Below are positions 50,312 to 58,533 of a DNA stretch of 64,000 nt, piece by piece. The notes under the pieces are model-generated. The model saw nothing but the letters and a program-made list of their open reading frames with translations. It ran no database searches and had not been told where the DNA came from. The stretch is from Nakamurella sp040546275. GTDB taxonomy: Bacteria > Actinomycetota > Actinomycetes > Mycobacteriales > Nakamurellaceae. The DNA lies in assembly GCF_040546275.1 (NCBI RefSeq), contig NZ_JBEPNO010000023.1, positions 31,099-95,098 of the forward strand, given 5' to 3'. Positions within the stretch are counted from its first letter, which is position 1, and each line of letters opens with the position of its first letter. Made by a program: the position numbers and the translations under genes.

Positions 50312-51082
50312 TCAGTTGATGATGCCCGCGCAGGGCGGGATCTTGGTGTTGATCGCCGCCTTGGTCTCCGGCGTGAGCGTCACGGCGGCCATCGCCACCG
50401 CAGCCGGGCCGCTGTTCGCATCGGCGGTCAGGGTGGCCACCTTGCTGTTGTCACCGTTGGCGGCGGAGGTGGCACCCGCCTGGAACAGGTCCCCGAGTTC
50501 CTTGAAAGCGGCCACGGCCTTGGTCGCATAGTCACTTCCACCGCTGAACCCGGGAGGCGGCAGGGTGGCCACGCTGCTGGACGTGGTCGAGTAGATGGTG
50601 CCGATGTCGGCCAGCACCGGGCTCAACGCCTTCAGCTTGTCGGCGTCCGTCGCTCCGCCGGCGGTACCCATCTTGGCCGCTTCGGCCTTCAGTGGCGCCA
50701 ATCCGGCGCAGACCGCGGTGAACCAGGCGGTCGTGGCATCGTCCAGCGTGCTGGAGGGATCGCCGACGGTCTGGGTCACCGCGGGCGCGCCGGACGCCGC
50801 CGGGGGCGGGGACATCTCGGGGCCTGACGACATCGCTGGGCCAGACGACATCTCGGGGCCCGACGACATCTCGGGGGCCGACGACATCGCTGGGCCTGAC
50901 GACATCTCGGGGGCCGACGACATCTCCGGGGGCGGGGTCATCGCGGCGGGGGACGCTGCCGAAGTGGTGGCCGCGGCAGATGTCGAGGGTCCGGCGGTGG
51001 CGGTCGAGGAGGATCCACAGGCAGCGGTGCAGAGCAGCAGAAAGCTCAGACCGGTGGCGATGATCCCATTCTTCTTCGTCAT
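50312..51082 (-). CDS. Repeat-linker lipoprotein of unknown function
   Basis: 256 aa. The signal ends at LLCTAAC (lipobox TAAC). Residues about 45-93 are six-residue repeats of the P(E/A)MSS(G/A) type forming a flexible linker, followed by a helical domain (TAWFTAVCAGLAPLKAEAAK, AVAAFKELGDLFQAGATSA) with single Cys near each end (VCAGL and PPCAG), perhaps a disulphide. It is probably a small surface-exposed ligand-binding protein. No recognised family. Confidence 0.65.
   Translation of the reverse strand: MTKKNGIIATGLSFLLLCTAACGSSSTATAGPSTSAAATTSAASPAAMTPPPEMSSAPEMSSGPAMSSAPEMSSGPEMSSGPAMSSGPEMSPPPAASGAPAVTQTVGDPSSTLDDATTAWFTAVCAGLAPLKAEAAKMGTAGGATDADKLKALSPVLADIGTIYSTTSSSVATLPPPGFSGGSDYATKAVAAFKELGDLFQAGATSAANGDNSKVATLTADANSGPAAVAMAAVTLTPETKAAINTKIPPCAGIIN
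50811..50930. repeat. 18-bp repeats inside the lipoprotein gene
   Basis: Seven imperfect 18-bp units with the core GACGACATCTCGGGG encode the P(E/A)MSS(G/A) linker. Unit length keeps the frame, so the linker length can vary without truncation. Confidence 0.85.
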
Positions 51083-51363
51083 GGAGTTGCCCCTTTCTGA
51101 TCGAATGACGCCCGGCCCGCGGTCATCCTGTTCGCACCGGATGAAATGGTCAGATCAGACGATAGCCGTTTCGCCCAGAGCCCCGAATCGATCAGCCGGA
51201 AAGCTTTCAGATGTCGCTCTCCCGGGCAAAAGGGCAGGGAGCCGCCGGGCCGGCATCATGGCTCCGGTGACCGTCGGTCAGATCGTGACCTCGGTGGGGT
51301 GGCCCATTTCTTTGGGTTTTCTTTGCAATTCTGCCGATGCCGCCGGATGCGGCAACGCCGGAT

Positions 51364-52191
51364 TCACCAGCCGACGTACCAGGCTCGCGTTGATCCGGTG
51401 TTGTTCGGCTCGAAGGCCCGCTCGGTGAGACCGGCGATCTTGCGCCATTGATCTCCCCACAGGTTGTTCAGTCCGGTGGTGATCTCGGCCCTTGCTACGT
51501 CGTGGGTCTCGGCAGGCAGTTGGTTCATGGTTCCGCGACCCGCGTGGTCCACGTAGGCGGTCTCGGTGACCAGGCAGCGCAGTCCGTCGGCCCTGGCCCG
51601 CAGCGCGTAGTCGACGTCGGCCCCGTACCCGTGACGGGGGAAGGCCTCGACGTTGAGGATGCCGACGACCCGCACCAGGTCGATGTTGAAGGCCAACGCG
51701 GTGCCGTCGCAGAACGGCACCTCGCGGTAGGCGCGGCGTGGTTCGAACGAAGCGGCGCTCCCCTGCACCGTCCACACTCGTTGGTGTAGCCAGAAGTCGT
51801 TGTAGCAGGCGGCCGCGATGGCCACGTCGTCGTTCTCGATCACCGACAGTGCCAGCCAGTAGACGAAATTCGGGGAGAGCCGGGTGTCGTTGTTGACCAC
51901 CATGCACACGTCGTCGCCCTGCGCCATCGCGTGCTCGAGGCCCCAGTTCGTGGCGCCGATCCAGCGCGTGTTGCTACCAGGGCGGTGTACCGACACCCGT
52001 TCGTCCTGGTAGGGGGATTCGTAATCGCCCCGGTTGTCGACCACGACGATCCGGTAGTTCGGCACCAGCGCCACGTCGCAGTCCAGGAGATCACCGACCA
52101 CCGTGTCGGTCAGGTTCGACGCCCCGAACGCAGGCACGATGACAAGAACGGACTGCTCGATCGGGGTCACTTCTTCCGCATCGGTCAACAT
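51364..52191 (-). CDS. Family 2 glycosyltransferase
   Basis: 275 aa. VLVIVPAFGASNLTDTVVGDLLDC and YRIVVVDNRGDY are the N-terminal strands, MVVNNDTRLSPNFVYWLA holds the DxD-type NNDT motif, and FPRHGYGADVDYALRARADGLRC the acceptor ED-like region (GADVD). It is a GT-A fold inverting enzyme, probably adding sugars to cell-surface glycan. No membrane segment. Start ATG at 52191; a longer frame upstream runs through repeats and is not preferred. A C-terminal WGDQWRKIAG is typical of rhamnosyl-type GT2. Confidence 0.75.
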   Translation of the reverse strand: MLTDAEEVTPIEQSVLVIVPAFGASNLTDTVVGDLLDCDVALVPNYRIVVVDNRGDYESPYQDERVSVHRPGSNTRWIGATNWGLEHAMAQGDDVCMVVNNDTRLSPNFVYWLALSVIENDDVAIAAACYNDFWLHQRVWTVQGSAASFEPRRAYREVPFCDGTALAFNIDLVRVVGILNVEAFPRHGYGADVDYALRARADGLRCLVTETAYVDHAGRGTMNQLPAETHDVARAEITTGLNNLWGDQWRKIAGLTERAFEPNNTGSTRAWYVGW

Positions 52192-52200
52192 CGCTCGGTT

Positions 52201-52295
52201 ACCTTTCGCACGGCGGGTCCGGACACCATTTCGCATGGCAGGGACGGCCACCTCTCGCATGGCGGGCCGACCATCTTCTGCAGGGCAGGGCCAAC
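52201..52295. repeat. Imperfect tandem repeats in the GT2 leader
   Basis: Four imperfect units of 23-25 bp (starting about 52201, 52225, 52250 and 52273) sharing TTCGCAYGGCGGG-like cores lie directly upstream of the glycosyltransferase start. They could form structured RNA or multiple regulator sites. Confidence 0.6.
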
Positions 52296-52445
52296 AGACG
52301 CTCCCAGGGTAGGGCTGTCTCGGCGCGGCCCGTCGAGCGAACCCCTGACCTGGGACGATGTCGCGCGCTGTGATCCGGGCAACAACACAGCGCTACTGGG
52401 CGAACCAGATCCGGGTCGTGACAGCAGTCCCTTGGTCGGCCTTCC

Positions 52446-53579
52446 TCAGCCTGCCAGGGCCTGTACCAGGTCGTCCCACAGGTCCTCGACGTGCTCGATG
52501 CCGACGGAGAACCGCAACAGGTTCTCGGGGGCGCCGTTGGCCGCGTCGACCGCGTAACGGGCCCGGCGTTCGATCAGCGACTCGACCCCGCCCAGGCTGG
52601 TGGCATGGGTGATCAGGGCGACCCGGTCGCAGACGGCCTCGGCCTCCGCCGCGCCTCCGGTGACCAGGAAGGAGATCATCGCGCCGTAGCCCTGGTGCAG
52701 TCGGGTGACGCGTTCGTGGCCTGGATCCGCAGGCAGACCGGGGTACAGCACCCGCTCGACGCCCGGGTGCGCGTCGAGCCGCCGCGCGAGGTCCGCGGCG
52801 TTGGCCTGGGCCCGGTCCATCCGGACGGCCAGGGTGCGCATGCCCCGGAGGGTCAGGAAGGTTTCCAGCGCGCCCGGAGATGCGCCACCGAGGTCACGTC
52901 GCAGCTTGAGCCCGGCCCAGACCTTGCTGTCCTTGGCGACCAGTGCGCCCATCAGGACGTCGGAGTGCCCGGCCAGGTATTTGGTGGCCGAGTGCATGAC
53001 GATGTCCGCCCCGTGTTCGAGAGGCCTCAGCACCACCGGCGAGTTCCAGGTGGAGTCGACGGCGACCAGCGCGCCGACGGCATGGGCCGCCTCGGTCAGG
53101 ACGGGCAGGTCGGCGACCTCGAACATCGGGTTGGTCGGCGTCTCGACCCACAGCAGGGCCGGTGCCGGTACCAGCCGGAGAGCCTTGAGAACTGCTGCAG
53201 TGTCGCTGATGTCGACGCGCCGGACAAGTGCCCGCCCGAGCCGTACCTGCTCGTCGAGCAGCATGCTGCTCCCGGAGTACACCGACCGCGGTGCCACGAT
53301 GACACTACCGGTCGGCAGCCCCTCGATGACGGCGGCGATGGCCGCCATGCCGGACGAGAAGCCAAGTGCCAGACCGCCTTCCAGCTCACCGAGAGCGGTT
53401 TCGAAGGCGCGGGTGATCTCGCTTCCGCCCTGCCGGAGGTAGTTCGCATCGGTCCCGGCGTGGAACGTGGCGGACAGCGGGATGCCGGAGTTCAGCGGTG
53501 CGCCGGGCTCCGGGGCCGGACGCCCGGCGGCGACCACCACGCTCGACTGCCGCAGGGCGGAGGACTCACGCAAGCTCAT
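52446..53579 (-). CDS. Cys/Met-metabolism PLP enzyme (cystathionine gamma-synthase/lyase family)
   Basis: 377 aa. The PLP lysine is K200 in MHSATKYLAGHSDVLMGALV, with ALLWVETPTNPMFEVADL (the ETPTNP hallmark) and VAVDSTWNSPV. ALGFSSGMAAIAAV and TSLGGVESLIERRA complete the family set. It cleaves or forms C-S bonds (cystathionine gamma-synthase, beta- or gamma-lyase, or O-acetylhomoserine thiolase); the exact reaction cannot be read from motifs. Start MSLRESSAL is chosen since it begins the domain. Stands alone. Confidence 0.88.
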   Translation of the reverse strand: MSLRESSALRQSSVVVAAGRPAPEPGAPLNSGIPLSATFHAGTDANYLRQGGSEITRAFETALGELEGGLALGFSSGMAAIAAVIEGLPTGSVIVAPRSVYSGSSMLLDEQVRLGRALVRRVDISDTAAVLKALRLVPAPALLWVETPTNPMFEVADLPVLTEAAHAVGALVAVDSTWNSPVVLRPLEHGADIVMHSATKYLAGHSDVLMGALVAKDSKVWAGLKLRRDLGGASPGALETFLTLRGMRTLAVRMDRAQANAADLARRLDAHPGVERVLYPGLPADPGHERVTRLHQGYGAMISFLVTGGAAEAEAVCDRVALITHATSLGGVESLIERRARYAVDAANGAPENLLRFSVGIEHVEDLWDDLVQALAG

Positions 53580-53632
53580 GGTCGAGGACGGTAGTCCATC
53601 GCCATCCCCGACGATCCCGTGGCCGGCCTCGA

Positions 53633-53959
53633 CTACTCGGGATGCTCCGCTCTGGCCTTGAGTTCCTGCAGGCGGGCGTCCCAGGCTGCGGCCAAGGAGT
53701 TCATCCAGGCCGCAGTGGCGGTCAACTGCTCCGGCCTGACACGGAAACACATTTCACGGCCGGTCTTCTCGCTGGAGACCAGGCCCGCGTCCGACAGCAC
53801 GGTGAGGTGCTTGACGATGGCCTGACGCGAGACGGGCAGTGCGCGGGCCAGGGCGCTGGCACTACTGGACGGACGATCGGCGACCAGGACGAGCAGGTCC
53901 CGCCGGGTGCCGTCGGCCAACGCGGTGAAGACCCGCTCGGGCGGGACGGTCACCGTCAC
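53633..53959 (-). CDS. ArsR-family transcriptional regulator
   Basis: 108 aa from a GTG that overlaps the SRPBCC stop (GTGA). ERVFTALADGTRRDLLVLV, ALARALPVSRQAIVKHLTVLSDAGLVSSEKTGREMCFRV is the winged helix of ArsR/SmtB proteins. No metal-binding cysteines are visible, so it is the type that regulates neighbouring SRPBCC genes rather than metals. Coupled to the upstream SRPBCC gene. The following C-terminal helix ends the protein. Confidence 0.85.
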   Translation of the reverse strand: MTVTVPPERVFTALADGTRRDLLVLVADRPSSSASALARALPVSRQAIVKHLTVLSDAGLVSSEKTGREMCFRVRPEQLTATAAWMNSLAAAWDARLQELKARAEHPE

Positions 53960-54411
53960 CGTGCCGAGACCCTTTCGGGAGCGATTGCCGCTCGTCCGGC
54001 AAGGCTCCGCAGTTCCGACTCCCAGCCCTCGGAGTTGTCCGAGAAACCGGCCTGACGCACGTCTTCCGGCGAATCGAGGGCATCGAAGCCGGATTCGACC
54101 ACGCTGACCCTGACCCCGTCCGGCGCCTCCTCGAGATGGAATTCGATCAGGGTGCTGATGCCGTTCGTCAGGTCCCGACCCGGGAACTGACTCGCCCACC
54201 GGAAGGCTACGTACGTCATCGGGTCGATGGCGATCACCTCGACCGGGAAACGTCCCCACTTGTCCGAGCTCCGGACGGTCACCGCTCCGATGCTGCGGTA
54301 GGCGGGGGCGGGGACCTCGCTCGGAACCCACCAACCGGGTTCGGTCACCATGTCCCAGACGCGAGGCAATGGGGCCTGCACCAGGATGTTTCGTTCGATC
54401 TGGTCGGTCAT
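53956..54411 (-). CDS. SRPBCC (AHSA1-like) domain protein
   Basis: 151 aa. ERNILVQAPLPRVWDMVTEPGWWVP, IDPMTYVAFRWAS and LIEFHLEEAPDGVRVSVVESGFDAL are the helix-grip strands of START/AHSA1 proteins. These bind hydrophobic small molecules or act in ligand sensing. Its gene precedes and is coupled to the ArsR regulator, the reverse of the more usual ArsR-first order. No catalytic residues. Confidence 0.82.
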   Translation of the reverse strand: MTDQIERNILVQAPLPRVWDMVTEPGWWVPSEVPAPAYRSIGAVTVRSSDKWGRFPVEVIAIDPMTYVAFRWASQFPGRDLTNGISTLIEFHLEEAPDGVRVSVVESGFDALDSPEDVRQAGFSDNSEGWESELRSLAGRAAIAPERVSAR

Positions 54412-54454
54412 GTCGGCAGAGCCTTCCGTTCGGGACGCAGTCGGCTCGTGTGCA

Positions 54455-54470
54455 ACTGCGCGATTGCAGT
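54455..54470. promoter_or_regulatory. Short palindrome upstream of SRPBCC-arsR
   Basis: ACTGC and GCAGT separated by GCGATT, about 45-60 bp before the SRPBCC start, a plausible operator for the ArsR regulator. Weak: arms are only 5 bp. Confidence 0.3.
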
Positions 54471-54482
54471 CACTATGACACC

Positions 54483-54526
54483 AAGGCACCGCACATGCAA
54501 CCCCTGGGTTGTATGTGCGGTGCCTT
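54483..54526 (-). terminator. Hairpin downstream of alpha-amylase
   Basis: Arms AAGGCACCGCACATGCAACCC and its near-perfect complement (one mismatch) surround a tight CT loop region. It begins 14 bp past the amylase stop (read on the minus strand), so it probably terminates that gene before the SRPBCC-arsR operon. Confidence 0.65.
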
Positions 54527-54539
54527 GTCCCACCGAGCG

Positions 54540-56186
54540 TCAGATCTTGGCGAGGCGGTAGATCGCCACCGAATCCTTTGCCGGGACGGTGATCGTCGTC
54601 TGGCCGCGGTAGTCGACGCGAACGGTCGGCCCGGAGCATCCGTGCTGGGCCTTGGACCCGTGGATGATGTCGCAGTAGGTGCCGGCGGCCAGTCCGGTCT
54701 GCACGGTGACCTTCTTCGCAGCGGTCTCGTTGTTGACGGCGATGAAGGCGCGGTCGCCCCGCGAGAAGGCGGCCAGGTTGTCGCCGTCGTCATACCAGTT
54801 CGTCACGGCGGCCCTGCCCGCGTCGTTGTGCCAGCCGACCATGTTGGCCACGCCGGTGTACCGGTCGACGCAGACCCAGCCGTTGCTGCAATCGGTGTTC
54901 GTCACGAACCCGTTCGCATCCGACGGCGGCGAGTCGTCAGGAAGGGTCCACGCGAAACTCGCGTAGACGGCGGGTGTTCCGTATCCGTAGGCCAGCATGA
55001 ACTGCGTCGCGATGGTGTTGGAGTCGCTCTTGTAGTTCAGGCTCGAGCCGTTCCGCTCGGTGTCGTGGTTCTCCACGAAGGCCAGCGACTTCGAACTCGG
55101 CAGCAGGCCCGACGCCTCGCCGAACACCCTGAGGTCACCGATGTTTCCGCCCGGTGTGGTGGTGTAGCTGCGGAACGCCGACTGGATCTGCGAGGCGAAG
55201 TCGAAACCGAGCAGGCTGCCCTGCTGCTGGAACGCGGTGGCCGAGATACGGCCGGGGCTACCGGCTCCGACCTCGAGGGCGATGTACGGACGGGTGCCGT
55301 CCACCGTCTTGTGCAGGCGCGACTCGATCGCCGTCAGATCGGTCTGCCCGATGTGCTTGGCCGCGTCGACCCGGAAACCGGAGACGCCGTAGCCGATCAG
55401 CTTGTTCAGATAGGCCGCGATGGTGTTGCGGACCCTGTCCGAACTGGTCTTCAGGTCCGACAGTCCGACGAGTTCGCAGTTGAAAACCTGCGTGTAGCTG
55501 TTGAAGTCGGCGATCGAGCCGTTCTGGTCGGTGCTGCCCGCGTTCGGCGCGATCGGGCAGTCCTTCGGGTAGCTGTGGAAGTCGGCCGGCGAGTACAGGC
55601 CGGCGTAGCTGTACTTGGTGAAGGCGACGTTGCCGTAGGACAGGTTGCCCTGGCCGGTCATGTGGTTGATGACGGCATCGACGATGACCTTCACCCCGGC
55701 GCGCCGACAGGTGCTGACCATCGCCTCGAACTGGCTCTCGGTGCCCATCCGGCTGCTCAGGTGGTAGTCGACCGGTTGGTAGACCTCCCACCACGGGTGC
55801 AGGACCACATTGCTGCCATTGCCGAGCGCCTGTCGCTTGACCGAATCCTGCGGCGGTGCCACCTGGACGGCGCCGTAGCCGGCCGGCCCGAGCACCGTCG
55901 TGCACTCCTTGGCCACCGAGGGCCAGTTCCACTCGAACAGGTTGGCGATGACGTCCTTGACCGGCCGGTTCCGGCCGTCCTGGCCGTGGTTGTCGGGGGT
56001 GCCGACGGGAGTGGCCACCGACGCCGTGCCGGCCACCGTGTGCGGAGCGACCGCCGGCAGGGCCAGCGCGACCACGGCGACCGTGGCGGCTACGGTGATC
56101 GGCATCGTGGCCCGGCGCCAGCTCGAGCGTGCCCGCCCCGGTGCTGCGTGCGCATGTGATCGGGTTTGCCAGAGTTGAACTCTCAT
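54540..56186 (-). CDS. Secreted alpha-amylase (GH13)
   Basis: 548 aa. A cleavable N-terminal signal is visible (basic region to about 27, hydrophobic to 52). GGAGA precedes the ATG. Catalytic residues are D274 (GFRVDAAKH), E305 (ALEVG) and D375 (FVENHDTERNG). Conserved QVAPPQD, VIVDAVINHM (with the region I His) and DFNSYTQVF are those of bacterial/animal-type alpha-amylases (GH13_32-like). It hydrolyses alpha-1,4-glucan outside the cell. The C-terminal all-beta domain ends the protein; no starch-binding module is seen. Confidence 0.92.
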   Translation of the reverse strand: MRVQLWQTRSHAHAAPGRARSSWRRATMPITVAATVAVVALALPAVAPHTVAGTASVATPVGTPDNHGQDGRNRPVKDVIANLFEWNWPSVAKECTTVLGPAGYGAVQVAPPQDSVKRQALGNGSNVVLHPWWEVYQPVDYHLSSRMGTESQFEAMVSTCRRAGVKVIVDAVINHMTGQGNLSYGNVAFTKYSYAGLYSPADFHSYPKDCPIAPNAGSTDQNGSIADFNSYTQVFNCELVGLSDLKTSSDRVRNTIAAYLNKLIGYGVSGFRVDAAKHIGQTDLTAIESRLHKTVDGTRPYIALEVGAGSPGRISATAFQQQGSLLGFDFASQIQSAFRSYTTTPGGNIGDLRVFGEASGLLPSSKSLAFVENHDTERNGSSLNYKSDSNTIATQFMLAYGYGTPAVYASFAWTLPDDSPPSDANGFVTNTDCSNGWVCVDRYTGVANMVGWHNDAGRAAVTNWYDDGDNLAAFSRGDRAFIAVNNETAAKKVTVQTGLAAGTYCDIIHGSKAQHGCSGPTVRVDYRGQTTITVPAKDSVAIYRLAKI

Positions 56187-56280
56187 GGAATCTCCACTTC
56201 GTCGGGTCGATGGTCCGGGCCGCCCGACGCGGCCAGGACGGGCGTTGCCCGCCCAACATAGTGATCGGCGTCACCCAGCC

Positions 56281-57591
56281 TCACGCGGGGTGCGTGGGGT
56301 CCTCCATGATCGGTGGATCCTGGTACACCGGTAGCTCCCGCATCCGACGCAGAGGCGACAGGAAGACCGGCAGGAACGCGAGTGCACCACCGCAGGCGGC
56401 GACCAGAAGGGCGCTCCGGACGCCGATGGTCGATCCGAGCACGCCGCCCAGGAAGGCGCCGAGCGGCATCGTCCCCCAGACGAGGAACCGCATGGTGGCG
56501 TTCATCCGGCCGAGAAGTGCCGGTGGGCAGAGACCCTGGCGGAAACTGACCTGGGTGATGTTGTAGATCACCACTCCCATCGAGGTGATGATCTGGGCGA
56601 CCGCCAGCAGGGCGAGCGTCCAGTCCCGCTGCACGAACGGCACCACAAACCCGCACGGGGCGATGACGAGGACCGAGAGCCAGATCGCCGGTCCCTGCCC
56701 CACCCGGTCTGCAAAGCGTCGGGCCAGGAATGCGCCGGTCAGGCCGCCTACCGCGCCGGTCGAACTGATCAGGCCGATCCAGCCGGGCGACAGGCCCAGA
56801 TCTCGCGCGAGGAGCACGTAGAAGACCGCGAAGGTCATGACGCTGAACAGGTTCGACGTACCGGTGCACAACGCGATCGCCCGCAGGAGGCGGTTGCCGA
56901 GTACGAAACGCAGCCCTTCGCCGATTTCCCGCCGCAGCTGTCGATCCGGTTGCCGGGGCGGTTTGGCCGGGCGGGCCTTGATGGCGGCCAGCCACGACGC
57001 CGACCACAGAAAGCTCAGCGCATCGACCACCACGGCGAAAGGCGCCGTGAGCACCTGGATCAGCAGACCGCCCACGCTGGGCCCGGCGATCTGCGAGACC
57101 GATTCACTGGCCTGGAGTTTCGCATTTCCCTCGACCAGGCCCTTCCGGCCGACGAGCTCTGGCAGATACGACTGATAGGCGACGTCGAAGAAGACGGTGC
57201 AGACCCCGACGACCAGAGCGACGACGTAGAGCTGCCCGATGGTCAGCATGCCCGCCCACTGCGCGACCGGGATGGACCCGAGGGCGATCGCACGCAGGAT
57301 GTCGTTGATGATCAGGACCGAGCGTCGGCGCATGCGATCGACCCAGGCGCCGGCCGGCAGCCCGACCAGCAGGAAGGCAGCCGTCTCGGCCGTCGTCAGC
57401 AACCCCACCTCGAAGGTGCTCGCATGGACGGCCAGGATGGCCACCAGCGGCAGCGCGAGTTGGCTGACGGTCGAGCCGAACTGGCTGACGGTCTCGCCGA
57501 TCCACAGCCGCCGGAAGTCGCGGTGGTGCCAGAGCCCACCCCGTCGATGAGGCGTCGTGGTGGGGTCTGTTGTGGTCACGCCGGCCAGCAT
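56281..57591 (-). CDS. MFS exporter (DHA3-like)
   Basis: 436 aa with about 11-12 helices. The N-terminal FRRLWIGETVSQFGSTVSQLALPLVAI and GLPAGAWVDRMRRRSVLI are the MFS signature (loop 2-3 G-x3-D-R-x-RR). PPALLGRMNATMRFLVWGTMPLGAFLGG matches the macrolide/antibiotic efflux-type MFS_3. It probably exports a toxic compound by proton exchange. Divergent from an ArsR-like gene with a 49-bp gap containing a palindrome, so expression is likely controlled by that regulator. Confidence 0.85.
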   Translation of the reverse strand: MLAGVTTTDPTTTPHRRGGLWHHRDFRRLWIGETVSQFGSTVSQLALPLVAILAVHASTFEVGLLTTAETAAFLLVGLPAGAWVDRMRRRSVLIINDILRAIALGSIPVAQWAGMLTIGQLYVVALVVGVCTVFFDVAYQSYLPELVGRKGLVEGNAKLQASESVSQIAGPSVGGLLIQVLTAPFAVVVDALSFLWSASWLAAIKARPAKPPRQPDRQLRREIGEGLRFVLGNRLLRAIALCTGTSNLFSVMTFAVFYVLLARDLGLSPGWIGLISSTGAVGGLTGAFLARRFADRVGQGPAIWLSVLVIAPCGFVVPFVQRDWTLALLAVAQIITSMGVVIYNITQVSFRQGLCPPALLGRMNATMRFLVWGTMPLGAFLGGVLGSTIGVRSALLVAACGGALAFLPVFLSPLRRMRELPVYQDPPIMEDPTHPA

Positions 57592-57597
57592 GGAACC

Positions 57598-57621
57598 AGT
57601 GATAGAGGTTTGTCAATCACT
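57598..57621. promoter_or_regulatory. Palindromic operator between MFS and ArsR-like genes
   Basis: AGTGATAGA...TCAATCACT, 9-bp arms matching at 8 positions, with a 6-nt centre GGTTTG. It lies 6 bp from the MFS start and 19 bp from the regulator start, so binding would block both divergent promoters. It is the best operator candidate in the window. Confidence 0.6.
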
Positions 57622-57640
57622 TTCGACTACAGTTCTTGGC

Positions 57641-58186
57641 ATGACGGAGCCTGGCGGTCCTGCAACGAGTCAGCCTGGCAGCCCTGGATCGAATCAGCGG
57701 AGGGCGGCCACCGACCAGGAGGCCAAGGCGCTGGCGTCGTCGCTGCGGCTCCGTATGCTGCGAATCTGCCTGGGGGAGAGCCACACCAACTCCGAGATCG
57801 CCCAGATCCTGCACCTGGAACCGGGAAACACGCTGCATCACGTCAGAACCCTGGTCCGCGCCGGGTTTCTCGAGGCACAGGCCGAACGGCGGGGCGCCAG
57901 GGGCGCACGCGAGATCCCGTATCTGGCCACCAGGAAGTCCTGGCGGCTCAGCACGCCTCCGCAGGATCAGCTGATGCTGGACACCTTCCTGGAGGAGATC
58001 GCCCTGGTGCCGGAAGCCGACGTGAACACGGCTCGTCTGGGGCTGCGGCTGCCGCCGGCGGACATGGAGGAGTTCCGGGCGCAGCTGCAGCACCTCCTCG
58101 ACGACTTCGCCAGCCGCCCGGATGATCCCGCGGCCCCGGCGTGGTCGGTTTTCCTGAGCGTGCACCCCGACCCGAACCGACCCTGA
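57641..58186 (+). CDS. ArsR-like winged-helix regulator
   Basis: 181 aa. The HTH reads LRLRMLRICLGESHTNSEIAQILHLEPGNTLHHVRTLVRAGFLEAQAERRG. A long C-terminal part (LMLDTFLEEIALVPEADVNTARLGLRLPPADMEEFRAQLQHLLDDF) is probably dimerisation and effector binding. It likely represses the divergent MFS exporter through the palindrome at 57598. Compared with plain ArsR it has a longer C-terminus as in HTH_20-type regulators. Confidence 0.85.
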   Translation: MTEPGGPATSQPGSPGSNQRRAATDQEAKALASSLRLRMLRICLGESHTNSEIAQILHLEPGNTLHHVRTLVRAGFLEAQAERRGARGAREIPYLATRKSWRLSTPPQDQLMLDTFLEEIALVPEADVNTARLGLRLPPADMEEFRAQLQHLLDDFASRPDDPAAPAWSVFLSVHPDPNRP

Positions 58187-58533
58187 GGCCGGTTTTCGCT
58201 GGTTCGGAGGGGCATTGGGGTGTAAGGCGGGCCGTGGACGGTTTACCTTGGGGCACATTCGGTTTTGGGGGCCACGAACAGGGCATGTTGGGGCACTAGG
58301 CGAGAAACGTACTGCAGGCGTTTCATCTCTCAGGTCCCGCCGGTTGAGCCAACAGCCGGCGGGACCGCCTCCGCTGAGATTGTCAGCGGGTGGTCGTCGG
58401 GTGGGTCTCGATATCGGGTGGGTCTCGGAGGGCGAGCAGGTGGTCCGGCGCGACGAGGGGTCCGGACTCGCCCGTATTCGTCGGTGACAACTTCTCATTC
58501 GTTCCGGATTTACGGAGCCGATAACATGAGCAG
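58187..58533. other. 347-bp noncoding region with a hairpin and direct repeats
   Basis: No gene was recognised. A hairpin lies at 58333-58366 (listed separately). The 13-mer CGGGTGGGTCTCG occurs twice near 58400-58435. The right end should hold the TetR promoter. Confidence 0.5.
58333..58366. terminator. 11-bp hairpin after the ArsR-like gene
   Basis: Perfect arms GGTCCCGCCGG (58333-58343) and CCGGCGGGACC (58356-58366), loop of 12 nt, 150 bp downstream of the regulator stop. GC-rich, without U-tract; probable terminator. Confidence 0.55.
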
